The notes under the pieces: generated by a model | Database searches by the model: none | What the model saw: only the letters and a program-made list of their open reading frames with translations | Told to the model about the DNA's origin: nothing | Shown here: piece by piece, positions 8,967 to 17,805 of the stretch | Numbering within the stretch: the stretch's first letter is position 1 | How the letters are laid out: every line of letters starts with the position of its first letter | Assembly: GCF_009914315.1 (NCBI RefSeq) | Contig: NZ_CP042596.1 | Location: 3,224,001-3,288,000 of the forward strand | DNA: 64,000 bases | DNA from: Granulicella sp. WH15 | Lineage (GTDB): Bacteria > Acidobacteriota > Terriglobia > Terriglobales > Acidobacteriaceae | Direction of reading: 5' to 3' | Made by a program: the position numbers and the translations under genes

Positions 8967-9872
8967 TTGAAAGCACTCCTCCCGATCGCCCTCCTCCTCG
9001 CCTCCTCCGGCTCTCCCGCCCGGGCCGCCGCTCAGGCCGTCTCCGCCCAGCCGTCTGCCGCCGCGACGCTGAACGACGAGCCCATCACCCCGCCCTCGGT
9101 GGTCTATCCCGAGGAGGCCAAGAAGGCGCGCATCCAGGGCGTCGTCGTGCTCGAGATCAACGTCTCGGCCAAGGGCGAGGTGATCGGCGTGCGCGCCGTC
9201 TCCGGTCCCGAGCCGCTGCGCCAGGCCGCCGTAGATGCCTACCGGCACGCCGCCTACCGTCCCCTGCTCACCGACGGCAAGCCAACCCCGGCCATCATCA
9301 CCACCAGCGTCAATTTCAACCTGAAAGAGCTGCCGCCGGATACCGACCAGAAGATCGACGCGGCCTTCGAGCCGCTGCACGCCCGCTGCCAGACGCTCTC
9401 GGCCCAGAACTCCGCTGACGCCGTGGCCGCGTGCCAAGAGGCGCTCGCTATGGCGAACCGTTTCTCCCCGCGCTTCGAGACAGGCGTCCATGCTACGGCG
9501 TACAACGACCTCGTCCTGGCGCTGATCGCCGCCAAGCGCAAGCCCGAGGCCAGCCAGCTCGGCGAAGAGGCCGTCTCCCGCTTCGTCGACCTGAACCCCG
9601 ACGTGATGCACCACTCGCCCGCCGCCGCCACCGCCTTCATCACCCGCGCCGAGATCCGCTCGCTGACGAACAACCTGCGGGGCGCGGAGAAGGACTGCCT
9701 TGCGGCCGAAGAGATCATCCGCAGCCTGCTACAGAATGAGGCCGAAGTGGATAAGTCCGCGAACTACCGGCAGCAGCTACGCGAGACCATGCTGCTGCGC
9801 GCCGCCGTCCTTGATGAGCAGCACAAGACATCGCAGGCGAAGAAGCTGCGGGAGCAGGCCCGGTACATCTAG
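8967..9872 (+). CDS. Exported protein with TonB C-terminal domain
   Basis: A 301-residue protein with a signal peptide (MKALLPIALLLASSGSPARAAAQA) and a TonB C-terminal domain near residues 47-115 (VVYPEEAKKARIQGVVVLEI, then AYRPLLTDGKP). It is followed by about 180 residues with a helical, TPR-like look (ALAMANRFSPRF, ALIAAKRKPEASQLGEEAVSRF, FITRAEIRSLTNNLRGAEKD). Classical TonB proteins carry an N-terminal membrane anchor and Pro-rich spacer, which are absent here, so this is more likely a periplasmic relative than an energy transducer. The start is TTG with AGGA upstream. Role not known. Confidence 0.75.
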   Translation: MKALLPIALLLASSGSPARAAAQAVSAQPSAAATLNDEPITPPSVVYPEEAKKARIQGVVVLEINVSAKGEVIGVRAVSGPEPLRQAAVDAYRHAAYRPLLTDGKPTPAIITTSVNFNLKELPPDTDQKIDAAFEPLHARCQTLSAQNSADAVAACQEALAMANRFSPRFETGVHATAYNDLVLALIAAKRKPEASQLGEEAVSRFVDLNPDVMHHSPAAATAFITRAEIRSLTNNLRGAEKDCLAAEEIIRSLLQNEAEVDKSANYRQQLRETMLLRAAVLDEQHKTSQAKKLREQARYI

Positions 9873-9946
9873 AAACAACGACAAAAGCGCCCTAACGCCG
9901 GGCGGCGGCACTTCGTGCGGTTCTCGGCGCTTCGCGTGTTTTTTGC
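9872..9946 (+). repeat. Intergenic repeat family A, copy between the TonB-domain gene and the UDG gene
   Basis: A near full-length copy: AACGACAAAAGCGCCCT, ACGCCGGGCGG, hairpin GCAC-TTC-GTGC (9908-9918), hairpin CGC-TTC-GCG and a run of six T. It fills the whole gap between two convergent genes, so the final hairpin and T-run could act as a terminator for the plus-strand gene. Confidence 0.8.
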
Positions 9947-10900
9947 CTAAGCCTTCTTCGGCCCCTTGAGCCCCATCTCCGCCATCACCATCTGCAGGTC
10001 CTTCCACGCCTCGCCCTTCTGGCGCGGATCGCGCAGCAGGAACGCCGGGTGATAGGTCACCAGCACCCTGGCCCCGCGACTCTGACGCCACGTACCCCGC
10101 AGCGAGGTCAGCGACTGCCGTACCCCCAGCAGGTAGGTCGCCGCCGTGGCCCCCAGAGCCACGATGAACTCCGGCTGCACCACGTCGATCTGCCGTGCGA
10201 GAAACGGCCTGCAAGTCTCGGCCTCGACCGGCTCGGGGTTGCGATTGCCCGGCGGGCGGCATTTGACGATGTTCGCGATGTAAACCTCTTCGCGCTTGAG
10301 GCCCATCGCCGTAATCATGTTGTTCAGCAACTGTCCGGCCTTGCCCACGAAGGGGATGCCGCTGGCATCTTCATCCGCGCCCGGCCCCTCGCCCACAAAC
10401 ATGAGCCGCGCGTTGGGATCGCCGTCGGCGAAGACAATCTTCCGACGTCCCGCATAGGCCAGCGGACAGCGTGTGCAGTCGCCGATATCCTCTTGGATGG
10501 CACGCAGGGCAGCAGCACGGTCGGCGGGCGCGATCCGCGTCGTGGGCAGGCGGATGAGGCTGTGAAGCGGAACTGGTTTGGCCATGGAATCACTAAACGC
10601 AGAGGGAACAGGCGCGGGTGGCGGTGCCGGAGGACGCACGGCAGGCGCACGTAGAACAGAGGCAGGTGGAGCGGGAGCCTGCAACGCAGGATCAGGCAAA
10701 ACAGGTGTGCGCACTACGGGAGCCGCCGCAACGCGTTCCCTGACCACAGGCATCGGTGGCTCGGGTAGAGCCTCAGGTTGAGCAGAAAGCACCTGCTCCA
10801 GCTCGACCGGCTCACCGTTCCGATAGAAGTCATGCACGCCCATATCCCGGAAGTACTCGAGATACGCACGCACCGCATCGTTCTGCTTTTCGACCGCCAT
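9947..10900 (-). CDS. Family 4 uracil-DNA glycosylase (iron-sulfur) with proline-rich N-terminal extension
   Basis: Removes uracil from DNA in base excision repair. The C-terminal 190 residues carry the family 4 motifs: GEGPGADEDASGIPFVG (170-186), KCRPPGNRNP (213-222) and the late TYHPAFLLR box. The four Cys expected to hold a 4Fe-4S cluster are C142, C145, C214 and C230. Residues 1-130 are an extension: a short helical head (VEKQNDAVRAYLEYFRDMGV, like the head of many family 4 glycosylases), then about 60 residues rich in Pro and Ala, probably disordered. Family 5 is less likely given the Cys spacing. Confidence 0.9.
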   Translation of the reverse strand: MAVEKQNDAVRAYLEYFRDMGVHDFYRNGEPVELEQVLSAQPEALPEPPMPVVRERVAAAPVVRTPVLPDPALQAPAPPASVLRAPAVRPPAPPPAPVPSAFSDSMAKPVPLHSLIRLPTTRIAPADRAAALRAIQEDIGDCTRCPLAYAGRRKIVFADGDPNARLMFVGEGPGADEDASGIPFVGKAGQLLNNMITAMGLKREEVYIANIVKCRPPGNRNPEPVEAETCRPFLARQIDVVQPEFIVALGATAATYLLGVRQSLTSLRGTWRQSRGARVLVTYHPAFLLRDPRQKGEAWKDLQMVMAEMGLKGPKKA

Positions 10901-10957
10901 CTTGCCAGCCTACAGCAATCGGCCTGAGGAAACCGAGCCAAGTAAAAGCAGATGCTC

Positions 10958-11025
10958 GCTGCCGACCAGCAGAAGGCCCTCAGCAGATTACTCGCCCATA
11001 TCGCCCCCAGAACGGCACGAAGTGC
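10958..11025. repeat. Repeat family E, copy beside rpoZ
   Basis: GCTGCCGACCA, then GAAGGCCCTCAG-AGAT-ACTC and a family A-like tail AGAACGGCACGAAGTGC. A second copy lies in reverse at 17229-17297. This copy touches the rpoZ stop codon. Confidence 0.65.
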
Positions 11026-11234
11026 TAGATAAGAGTGTCGACTGCCGGAGCCACGATGCGCTCGTTCAGCACGAACGTCACCTGCCCGGCGCGAATCTCA
11101 TCCTGCGCCACACGGCACGCCTTCATCGACTTTGAAGCCGTCAGCGGAGGAGCGCCTGACTGTAGCTGCCGCGCACGGCGAGCAGCACCCTTGACCAAGC
11201 TGTACTTGTTGAACAGAGCATTGTCTGTCGTCAT
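11025..11234 (-). CDS. rpoZ: RNA polymerase omega subunit (short form)
   Basis: 69-residue protein resembling omega, which helps assemble RNA polymerase by holding the beta-prime subunit. The family pattern is visible: NKYSLVKGAARRARQLQSGAPPL, then a basic stretch and ALDEI-like VAQDEIRAGQVTF. Omega is usually 70-90 residues, so this is at the short end. It lies directly downstream of gmk, the standard gmk-rpoZ arrangement, which supports the call. The stop codon abuts an intergenic repeat. Confidence 0.8.
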   Translation of the reverse strand: MTTDNALFNKYSLVKGAARRARQLQSGAPPLTASKSMKACRVAQDEIRAGQVTFVLNERIVAPAVDTLI

Positions 11235-11331
11235 AGATTTACCTCGGTGACTTCGACTCTACCCCTAAACATCGGCCGCTACCACAAAAAACGATAGTGG
11301 ATAACGAGTCCCTAACTCTTTTAGTCCCGCT

Positions 11332-11994
11332 TTAGCTCCGGGCAAAGCTCGCAAGCGCCGCCTGAAGACGGCTCGAAGCGGCATCGGTACGGCAGCTCGC
11401 GGCCATCGCCTGCACCCCGTCCCCCTGCCCACGCTCGGTGAGCACGATCGCCTTCATCTCCGTCACAGCTTGGTCCAGAACATCGTTCACCAGCGCGTAC
11501 TTGTACTCGCGCAGCCGGTTTAGCTCCTTGCGCGCCTCGCTCAGACGCCGCCCGATGACCTCCTCGGAGGTCATGTTCTCGGCCTCGCTGCGGTTGCGCA
11601 GACGCATCTCCAGCACCTCGGGGCTAGGTGGCAAAATAAAAATCGAGACCGCCGACGGCAGCTTCTGCATGATCTGCACCGCGCCCTGCACGTCGATATC
11701 GAGCAGCAGGTCCTTGCCCGCAATCCGCGCATGATCGAGCGCCGAAAGCGCCGTGCCGTAGTAGTTGCCGAAGACCTCGGCGTACTCCAAAAACTCGCCC
11801 GCGGCGATCATCCGCTCGAAGTTCTCGCGGGTGGTGAAGTGGTACTCGCGCCCGTTCTCTTCCGAGCCACGCGGCGCGCGCGTCGTGTAGGAGACCGAAA
11901 AGTCCAGCCCCTCGACCAGTGTCCGCAACTGCGTCACCAGCGTTGATTTCCCCGAGCCCGACGGGGCCGAGATGATGAAAAGAATGCCTGCCAT
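11332..11994 (-). CDS. gmk: Guanylate kinase
   Basis: Phosphorylates GMP to GDP. 220 residues, slightly longer than the usual 205. P-loop PSGSGKST at 11-18, GMP-binding segment SVSYTTRAPRGSEENGREYHF and the LLDIDVQGA strand are all present; the lid region R-SEAENMTSEEVIGRRL follows. It sits between yicC (upstream) and rpoZ (downstream), the common bacterial order, with 32 bases to yicC, so the genes from msbA to rpoZ may be one transcript. Confidence 0.96.
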   Translation of the reverse strand: MAGILFIISAPSGSGKSTLVTQLRTLVEGLDFSVSYTTRAPRGSEENGREYHFTTRENFERMIAAGEFLEYAEVFGNYYGTALSALDHARIAGKDLLLDIDVQGAVQIMQKLPSAVSIFILPPSPEVLEMRLRNRSEAENMTSEEVIGRRLSEARKELNRLREYKYALVNDVLDQAVTEMKAIVLTERGQGDGVQAMAASCRTDAASSRLQAALASFARS

Positions 11995-12026
11995 GTTGTT
12001 GTCAGTGTAGCTGCTTAGCCGGAAAA

Positions 12027-12941
12027 CTACTCCAGATTCTGCACCTGTTCCCTGGCCCGTTCCAGTTCAACCTTCACCTGTAAACCCAAATCGGTAATGC
12101 GCAGCCCGGCCTCCCCGGCGGCTCCCCCCGTCTTCGAGAGCAGAGTGTTGGCCTCGCGGTTCAGCTCCTGCAACAGGAAATCGAGCTGCCGCCCCAGCTC
12201 GCCGCCCGCCTCCAGCAACTCCACGAACCGGCCCACGTGCGTCCTGAGCCGCACCAACTCCTCCTCCACGTCGCCGCGTTCGGCCAGCATCGACGCCTCG
12301 ATCAGGATGCGCTCCTCAGCCACCTGAACCCCGGCTCCTTCGAGCAACTCCGCCAGCCGCGTGCGCAGCCGACCCACCTGCGTCTCGGCGATGCTCCCGC
12401 GCAGCCGCGTCACCTCGTCCACCACGGCCTCGATGCGCCCCATTCCAGCCAGCAGCTCCAGCCGCAGCGCCTCGCCCTCAGCGGCGCGCACCGCGTCGAA
12501 GCGGTCCACCAGCTCCGGCACGGCAGCCAGCACCGCCGCAGCCATCTCGGCATCCTCCGCCCTCACTGCCTCAGCCGCGATCACGCCAGGCATCCGCAGC
12601 AGCTCGTGTACTTCCGGATCACCACTCAATCCCAACAGACCCGAGGCACGCCGGTAGACCTCCGCATACGAGGCCAGCAGAGCCTCGTTCAACTCCAGAC
12701 GCCCGCCAGCCGTGGCCTTCTCAAGCTGAAGCCCAAACTCCACATGCCCGCGCCGCAGCCGCTCCTTCAGCGTCTTGCGCAGAGCCGCTTCCAGCCCCTC
12801 CAGACCGTTCGGCACCCGCACCAGCAGGTCCAGATGACGATGGTTCACGCTCTTCAACGTCAACGCGAAACCCACCTCCCCGGACGCTCCACGCGCCGTA
12901 GCAAAGCCCGTCATCGACCGAACCGGATTTGCAGAACTCAT
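12027..12941 (-). CDS. yicC: YicC-family endoribonuclease-like protein
   Basis: YicC/YloC-family protein; E. coli YicC is reported as an endoribonuclease acting on small RNA. The N-terminal signature RSMTGFATARG and SVNHRHLDLLVRVP are diagnostic, as is the C-terminal Glu-rich part (FLLQELNREANTLLSKTG, then the end VKVELERAREQVQNLE). 304 residues. The ATG overlaps the msbA stop by four bases (ATGA), so translation is probably coupled to msbA. Confidence 0.93.
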   Translation of the reverse strand: MSSANPVRSMTGFATARGASGEVGFALTLKSVNHRHLDLLVRVPNGLEGLEAALRKTLKERLRRGHVEFGLQLEKATAGGRLELNEALLASYAEVYRRASGLLGLSGDPEVHELLRMPGVIAAEAVRAEDAEMAAAVLAAVPELVDRFDAVRAAEGEALRLELLAGMGRIEAVVDEVTRLRGSIAETQVGRLRTRLAELLEGAGVQVAEERILIEASMLAERGDVEEELVRLRTHVGRFVELLEAGGELGRQLDFLLQELNREANTLLSKTGGAAGEAGLRITDLGLQVKVELERAREQVQNLE

Positions 12942-14773
12942 GCCACACCCTCCACATCACTATCGTCCTGGAACTGAAGATCGTGCAGCCGCCGATACGT
13001 CCCCATCCGCGCCAGCAACTGCTCGTGCGTCCCCATCTCGGTGATGCGCCCGTGCTCCAGCACCACGATCCGCGTGGCCCGCCGCACGGTCGAGAGCCGG
13101 TGCGCGATCACGAACACCGTGCGCCCCTGCATCAGGTTCGCCAGCGCCGCCTGCACAAACTTCTCACTCTCCGCGTCGAGCGCGCTGGTCGCCTCGTCCA
13201 AGATCAGCACCGGCGCGTTCTTCAGGATGGCCCGCGCAATCGCCAGCCGCTGCCGCTCGCCGCCGCTCAGCCGCACGCCCTTCTCGCCGATCTTCGTGTC
13301 GTACCCCTCCGGCATCCGCAGGATGAAATCGTGCGCCAGCGCCATCTTCGCGGCTGACTCTACATCCTTCAGAGGCACATCCGGCTGGCCGTAAGCAATG
13401 TTATTCCGCACGGTGTCGTTGAAGAGCACCGTCTCCTGCGTCACCTTGCCGATCTGCTCGCGCAGTGACGCAATCGTCACATCGCGCAGGTCATGCCCGT
13501 CGATCAGGATGCGCCCCGAGGCCACATCGAAGAAGCGCGGAATCAGATTCACCAGAGACGACTTGCCCGCGCCGCTCGGCCCCACCAGCGCAATCACCTC
13601 GCCGCGCTGCACCGCCAGGTCGATGCCGTGCAGCACCGGCTTCATCTCGCCGTTGTCCTCGTAGGCAAAGCCCACGTTCTCAAAACGAATCTCCTCGTGG
13701 AAGCCCTTCAGCTCAGGCGCTTTGCGCTTCTCGCGCACGTCGTCCTGCGCGTCCATGAACTCGAAGATGGCCTCGCTCGCGCCCAGCGCCTGCTGGAAGC
13801 TGTTGTAGAAGAGCGCGAACTTGCGCACCGGATCGTAGAGCGTGAACGTCGCAATCAGAAACGCGATGAACGAGCCTTCGGTCATCTGGTGTAGCTTGAT
13901 GCGATCGCGGCCCAGCAGCAGCAACAGCGCGATGCCGATGGAGCCGATAGCATCCATCAGGGGCGAGCTGATGGCCTGCACGCTGATCGCCTTGAGGTTC
14001 GCGGTGAAGAGCCGCCGCGCCGCCCGGCGAAACCGCTTCATCTCCCAGATCTCCATGCCGAACGCCTTCACGATGCTGTTGCCTGTGATGGTTTCGTGCA
14101 GGATGTTCTGGATCTCGGCCAGCTTGTCCTGGCCCTTACGCGTGGTGGAGCGCACGCTGCGCCCGATGCGCCGCGCCGACGAGATAACTACCGGCACAAA
14201 CAGCAGCAGCACCCAGGCCAGCTTGCCGCCGTTGATGACCACCACCGCGGCCATAAAAAGAAAAGTGAAAAACTGCTGCAAGAAATCGCCCAGCACGGCG
14301 GACATCGCCGTCTGCACGCGCTCGATATCGTTGATGAGCGTCGAGAGCAGCGTGCCCGTGGTGTGCTTCTGGAAGAACGCCATCGACCGCCGCAGCACCG
14401 CGTCGTAGAGGTCGTTGCGCAGGTCGGTAATCATGCCGAAGCCCGCGTAGTTCACCAGGTAGGTGCCCGCGTAGTCGCAAACCGACTTCACGATGGCCGA
14501 CGCGATCAGCGCATAGGCCACCACCGTCCAGGCGTTATGCAGTTGGCTAGGCACCAGAAAGTGCAGGTCGATCTGCCGCTGCACATGCGGAATCGAGAAC
14601 CGCAGCAGGTCATCCGGCGGAGCATCGGGCTGCAACACCTTATCGAAAATAGGCTTGACCAACAGCACACGAAACGCCGCCATCAGCCCCACCATAGCCA
14701 TCAGCAGCACGGAGCCCAGCGAGTAGAGCGCGTAGGGGACTCCGTACAGCAGCAGCCGCCAGACCCGCTTCAA
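12938..14773 (-). CDS. MsbA-like ABC exporter (lipid A flippase type)
   Basis: Half-size ABC exporter of 611 residues: a six-helix membrane domain (about 1-330) and an ATPase domain with Walker A GPSGAGKSS, Q-loop, signature LSGGERQRLAIARA, Walker B LILDEATSALD and the H-loop IAHRL. The length and the domain order match MsbA, which flips lipid A-core across the inner membrane. The lipid A genes and lpt genes in the window fit that role, but other multidrug exporters look alike. The start is TTG with GGAG seven bases upstream. First gene of a likely operon with yicC, gmk and rpoZ. Confidence 0.85.
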   Translation of the reverse strand: MKRVWRLLLYGVPYALYSLGSVLLMAMVGLMAAFRVLLVKPIFDKVLQPDAPPDDLLRFSIPHVQRQIDLHFLVPSQLHNAWTVVAYALIASAIVKSVCDYAGTYLVNYAGFGMITDLRNDLYDAVLRRSMAFFQKHTTGTLLSTLINDIERVQTAMSAVLGDFLQQFFTFLFMAAVVVINGGKLAWVLLLFVPVVISSARRIGRSVRSTTRKGQDKLAEIQNILHETITGNSIVKAFGMEIWEMKRFRRAARRLFTANLKAISVQAISSPLMDAIGSIGIALLLLLGRDRIKLHQMTEGSFIAFLIATFTLYDPVRKFALFYNSFQQALGASEAIFEFMDAQDDVREKRKAPELKGFHEEIRFENVGFAYEDNGEMKPVLHGIDLAVQRGEVIALVGPSGAGKSSLVNLIPRFFDVASGRILIDGHDLRDVTIASLREQIGKVTQETVLFNDTVRNNIAYGQPDVPLKDVESAAKMALAHDFILRMPEGYDTKIGEKGVRLSGGERQRLAIARAILKNAPVLILDEATSALDAESEKFVQAALANLMQGRTVFVIAHRLSTVRRATRIVVLEHGRITEMGTHEQLLARMGTYRRLHDLQFQDDSDVEGVA

Positions 14774-14994
14774 ATCTGCACTCCGTCGATATCTAAGCCG
14801 ATCCGCACCAGATTATTCTACGCATGAGTAATCCACTCATAAAAACCGCGCATCTCCAAAAGCCGCTGTGCTATGCTCACCTTGCGAAGCCGCGTCGATA
14901 GAGAATGTTCGTGCGAACTACATATCAATCCCCCAAACACTAATTGGCAAAACTCAAAAGCGCCAGTTTACTCAACCGGGAGAGATCGGAAGGA

Positions 14995-16167
14995 ATGCGA
15001 CTGCAAAAACAAGCTACGCAGGCGCGGCCACTCACGCCGGCAGGTTCCATTGCGCTGGATGTCATTCGGTTTGGAGCAGCAGTTGCAGTCGTTGTCGGCC
15101 ACTTATCCAACTACCCTTTCTCCCTGCACTGGCCTTATCTCCTGAAACTTGCGCTGAGTGCAGTGGCAGTCTTCTTTGTTCTCTCCGGCTTTGTGATTCG
15201 CCTGATCACAAAGGTCCGCCCGATTGAGGCTCGAGATTACGCAATTGATCGCTTCTCACGCCTGTACTCGGTGACCGTACCTGCCGTTTTATTTACTCTC
15301 CTGGCGGCTTTCGTGCTGCACCTGTTCCCTTCCACACGGTTAGGAAGTATCGTCGAATTCGACCTGAGAAAAATTGCTCCGCAAACTTTGGCAAATCTCA
15401 CCTTTACCGCAGAGATATGGGGCTTTGACTTTCCGGTCAGCTTCAACTCTGTGTTCTGGTCTCTGTGCTATGAATTCTCCTACTATTGCTTTTACGGTCT
15501 GGCGTTCTTCGGCAGAGGCTGGGTGCGATGGGTTTCGCTTGTCGCCCTGGCACTCTTCGTCGGACCTCCCATTCTCTTTCTCCTTCCTCTGTGGCTCTTT
15601 GGCTGCTTGATTCACGATCTCTATCAAAAACTGCGCACCCAGCGAAACTCGCTCTCCTATCTTACCGGCATCTTCGCCACCGGGCTCATTGCGGTTGTGC
15701 TTTTGCGCCCCGTCCTGCGTAGCTTGGGCCATCGAGTTGCTGCGACGATGCCGCACTCAAGCCTCACAGGTCTACTTCATTGGAGCAAGGATCATGGCTT
15801 GCACCTTCTACAACGTGCAAGCTTTCACGCCTATGTGGTGGGAGTTCCAACCGGCCTTCTCTTGCTCTACCTACTTCTTCTGCTGGAACGATCGAAGCTG
15901 AGAAAAGACCATGCCGTCATTCCGATAATTCGCAGGATTGCCGATGGGACATTTTCCCTTTATCTCTTTCATCTGCCTTTGCTGATGCTGTTCGTGGCTT
16001 ATATTCCCTATGACCGAACCAGCAATATCCAGAAAATCGCCCTCCTTCTTGTCACCATCGCATTATCCGTCCTGATAGAAATCCCTCTGAATCATTTCAA
16101 GCGTTTTCTCAGGAAGAAACTTTCGATCTCCAGTGCAGCATCTCGTTCGGTGGTCAGCACACGGTAG
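14995..16167 (+). CDS. Acyltransferase 3 family membrane protein, compositionally distinct
   Basis: A second integral-membrane acyltransferase 3 protein. It has the domain start (LDVIRFGAAVAVVVGHLSNYPF, with the conserved His in VVGHLS), VFFVLSGFVIRLI, the conserved Arg-containing YAIDRFSRLYSVTVPA and about ten membrane segments, ending in basic residues. I chose the ATG at 14995, preceded by GGGAGAG; a TTG at 14944 would add 17 residues. The gene and its flanks (about 14880-16190) are visibly richer in A/T than neighbours and use more mixed third positions, suggesting recent transfer. Substrate unknown. Confidence 0.82.
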   Translation: MRLQKQATQARPLTPAGSIALDVIRFGAAVAVVVGHLSNYPFSLHWPYLLKLALSAVAVFFVLSGFVIRLITKVRPIEARDYAIDRFSRLYSVTVPAVLFTLLAAFVLHLFPSTRLGSIVEFDLRKIAPQTLANLTFTAEIWGFDFPVSFNSVFWSLCYEFSYYCFYGLAFFGRGWVRWVSLVALALFVGPPILFLLPLWLFGCLIHDLYQKLRTQRNSLSYLTGIFATGLIAVVLLRPVLRSLGHRVAATMPHSSLTGLLHWSKDHGLHLLQRASFHAYVVGVPTGLLLLYLLLLLERSKLRKDHAVIPIIRRIADGTFSLYLFHLPLLMLFVAYIPYDRTSNIQKIALLLVTIALSVLIEIPLNHFKRFLRKKLSISSAASRSVVSTR

Positions 16168-16202
16168 CTCATTGCCGCGTCCCGGCAGCCTGGCCTGCAT
16201 CT

Positions 16203-17213
16203 TCACCGCGGCATATCCCGGTGCGAGCTTTTGACCCTATAACCACTGCCTTCGAGCCGCCGCTTCATCTCCTCGGCGATGAAGACCGAACGGTGCTGCC
16301 CGCCCGTGCACCCGAAGGCCACCGTCAGGTAGCTCTTGCCCTCCTTGATGTAGTGCGGCAGCAGGAAGTCGAGCATCTCGGTGGTCTTGTCGAGAAACTC
16401 CTTCGTCTGCGGAAAGCTCATCACGTACTTCGCCACCTGGGCGTCCCTGCCGGTCAGCGGGCGGAACTCGGGGATGAAGTGCGGATTGGGCAGAAACCGC
16501 ACGTCGAAAACGAGATCCGCATCCGTCGGCACGCCGTTCTTGAAGCCGAAGCTCATCGACTGGATCGTCAGGTTGCGGTCGCTCTCGCCCTTGTCCTCGA
16601 ACTGCGCGTGGATGTGCGCACGCAGCTCGTGCACGTTGAACTTCGTCGTATCGAGCAGGATATCGGCGACGTTGCGGATCGGGTCCAGCCGCTTGCGCTC
16701 CGAGCGGATCGACTCGAGCACCGTCTCGGTCACCTCTTTGCCGTGGTCGCGCGCGCGCTTGGCCAGCCCCATCGGATGCGGTCTGCGCGTCTCCGAAAAC
16801 CGCCGCACCAGCGCGTCTTCGCTGGCTTCGAGGAAGACCACCTTCGTCGGCAGCACCTTGCGCACCTGCTTCAGGATCGCGGGAAACTTATCCAGCCGCA
16901 TCCCCTCGCGCACGTCCACCACCAGCGCCGCGCGGGTAATCTCATTGGACTGGCGCACCAGATCGGCGAAGCGCGGAATCAACTCCAGCGGCAGGTTGTC
17001 CACCGAGTAGTAACCCAGATCCTCAAACGCCTTCAGCGCCGAGAGCTTGCCCGAGCCGGACATACCGGTCAGGATCACCAACTCGCCGTGGGCCTCGAGA
17101 TAGCCCTCAGCCGCAGTTTTTTTCGCAATCTTTTTGGAGGAACTTTTGGCAGTCTTCTTCAGGGCAGTCTTGCTCGCTGCCTTTACAGTCTTCGCGGCTG
17201 GCTTGCGGCTCAT
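16203..17213 (-). CDS. rapZ: RNase adapter protein RapZ
   Basis: RapZ (YvcJ family) binds nucleotides and glucosamine-6-phosphate; in E. coli it directs RNase E to the GlmZ small RNA. P-loop GMSGSGKLS at 50-58, then ALKAFEDLGYYSVDNLPLEL, and the C-terminal FGCTGGQHRSVFIAEEM are diagnostic. Residues 1-37 form an unusual lysine- and alanine-rich extension (many KKTAK-type units) that is not part of the family core and resembles histone H1-like tails. It follows hpf and rpoN, the order common in Proteobacteria. Confidence 0.93.
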   Translation of the reverse strand: MSRKPAAKTVKAASKTALKKTAKSSSKKIAKKTAAEGYLEAHGELVILTGMSGSGKLSALKAFEDLGYYSVDNLPLELIPRFADLVRQSNEITRAALVVDVREGMRLDKFPAILKQVRKVLPTKVVFLEASEDALVRRFSETRRPHPMGLAKRARDHGKEVTETVLESIRSERKRLDPIRNVADILLDTTKFNVHELRAHIHAQFEDKGESDRNLTIQSMSFGFKNGVPTDADLVFDVRFLPNPHFIPEFRPLTGRDAQVAKYVMSFPQTKEFLDKTTEMLDFLLPHYIKEGKSYLTVAFGCTGGQHRSVFIAEEMKRRLEGSGYRVKSSHRDMPR

Positions 17214-17228
17214 GCAGAGATCGTAGCA

Positions 17229-17325
17229 GGTACTTCGTACCGTTCTCGGGGCGGCACGGGGGAGTTATCTTCTGAGGGCCTTCCATTGGTCGGCAGCTAA
17301 CGATATCCGCTGCCGACCAACGGAA
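17229..17325. repeat. Repeat family E (reverse copy) with a long hairpin
   Basis: 17229-17297 is the reverse complement of the element at 10958-11025, with hairpin GGTAC-TTC-GTACC at its end. Overlapping it, the 17-base arms 17281-17297 and 17309-17325 pair with a single mismatch around an 11-base loop. It lies between hpf and rapZ and has no T-run. Confidence 0.7.
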
Positions 17326-17361
17326 ATCCCCCATACCACTTACTTATCTACACCGCAGCAC

Positions 17362-17709
17362 CTAAGAGGCCGCCGCCTGATCCATCTCCACCACCAGGCT
17401 GGGCACTGACTTCGGATGTCGCTTCAGGGTCGTTCGGCGCTGCTGACTGCGAATCGCCTGCTGCTCCAGGCACCGCAGCGCGTCATGCAGGGCCACCGCC
17501 ATCTCTGTCCCCTCACACAACGCAACCAGGCTCTGATCCCCGGTCTTCATCGTTACTTCCGCGATCTGCCGGTACTTTTCCCCGGTCAGAATCACATGGA
17601 CACTCACCATCCTGCCCACGATTCGCTCAATCCTCAACAACCCCGCTTCCGCCTGCTTCTTCAACTTCGACGTAACGGTCGTGCATCGTCCGGTGTACTC
17701 AACGTTCAT
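17362..17709 (-). CDS. hpf: Ribosome hibernation promoting factor (short form)
   Basis: 115-residue protein of the HPF/RaiA (YfiA) family, which binds the decoding centre of the 30S subunit and stabilises idle ribosomes. The family fold is seen from MNVEYTGRCTTVTSKLKKQAEAGLLRIERI through VHVILTGEKYRQIAEVTM to AVALHDALRCLEQQA. It lacks the C-terminal dimerisation domain of the long form, so a partner would be needed for 100S dimers. It lies between rpoN and rapZ, as in many Gram-negative genomes. Confidence 0.9.
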   Translation of the reverse strand: MNVEYTGRCTTVTSKLKKQAEAGLLRIERIVGRMVSVHVILTGEKYRQIAEVTMKTGDQSLVALCEGTEMAVALHDALRCLEQQAIRSQQRRTTLKRHPKSVPSLVVEMDQAAAS

Positions 17710-17805
17710 CAGTTCACCTCACTGCAACACAATCTATACCCTCCGATGCCGTCGATGCACTCCGTTGTTGTTCAAAACTCCTTGCCTCCGGAGATAAAGT
17801 CATCC

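Noticed and set aside
14907..14918. GTTCG-TG-CGAAC palindrome upstream of the second acyltransferase
   Set aside because: It resembles a LexA-type half-site pair but in the wrong arrangement for known boxes, and no repair gene follows.
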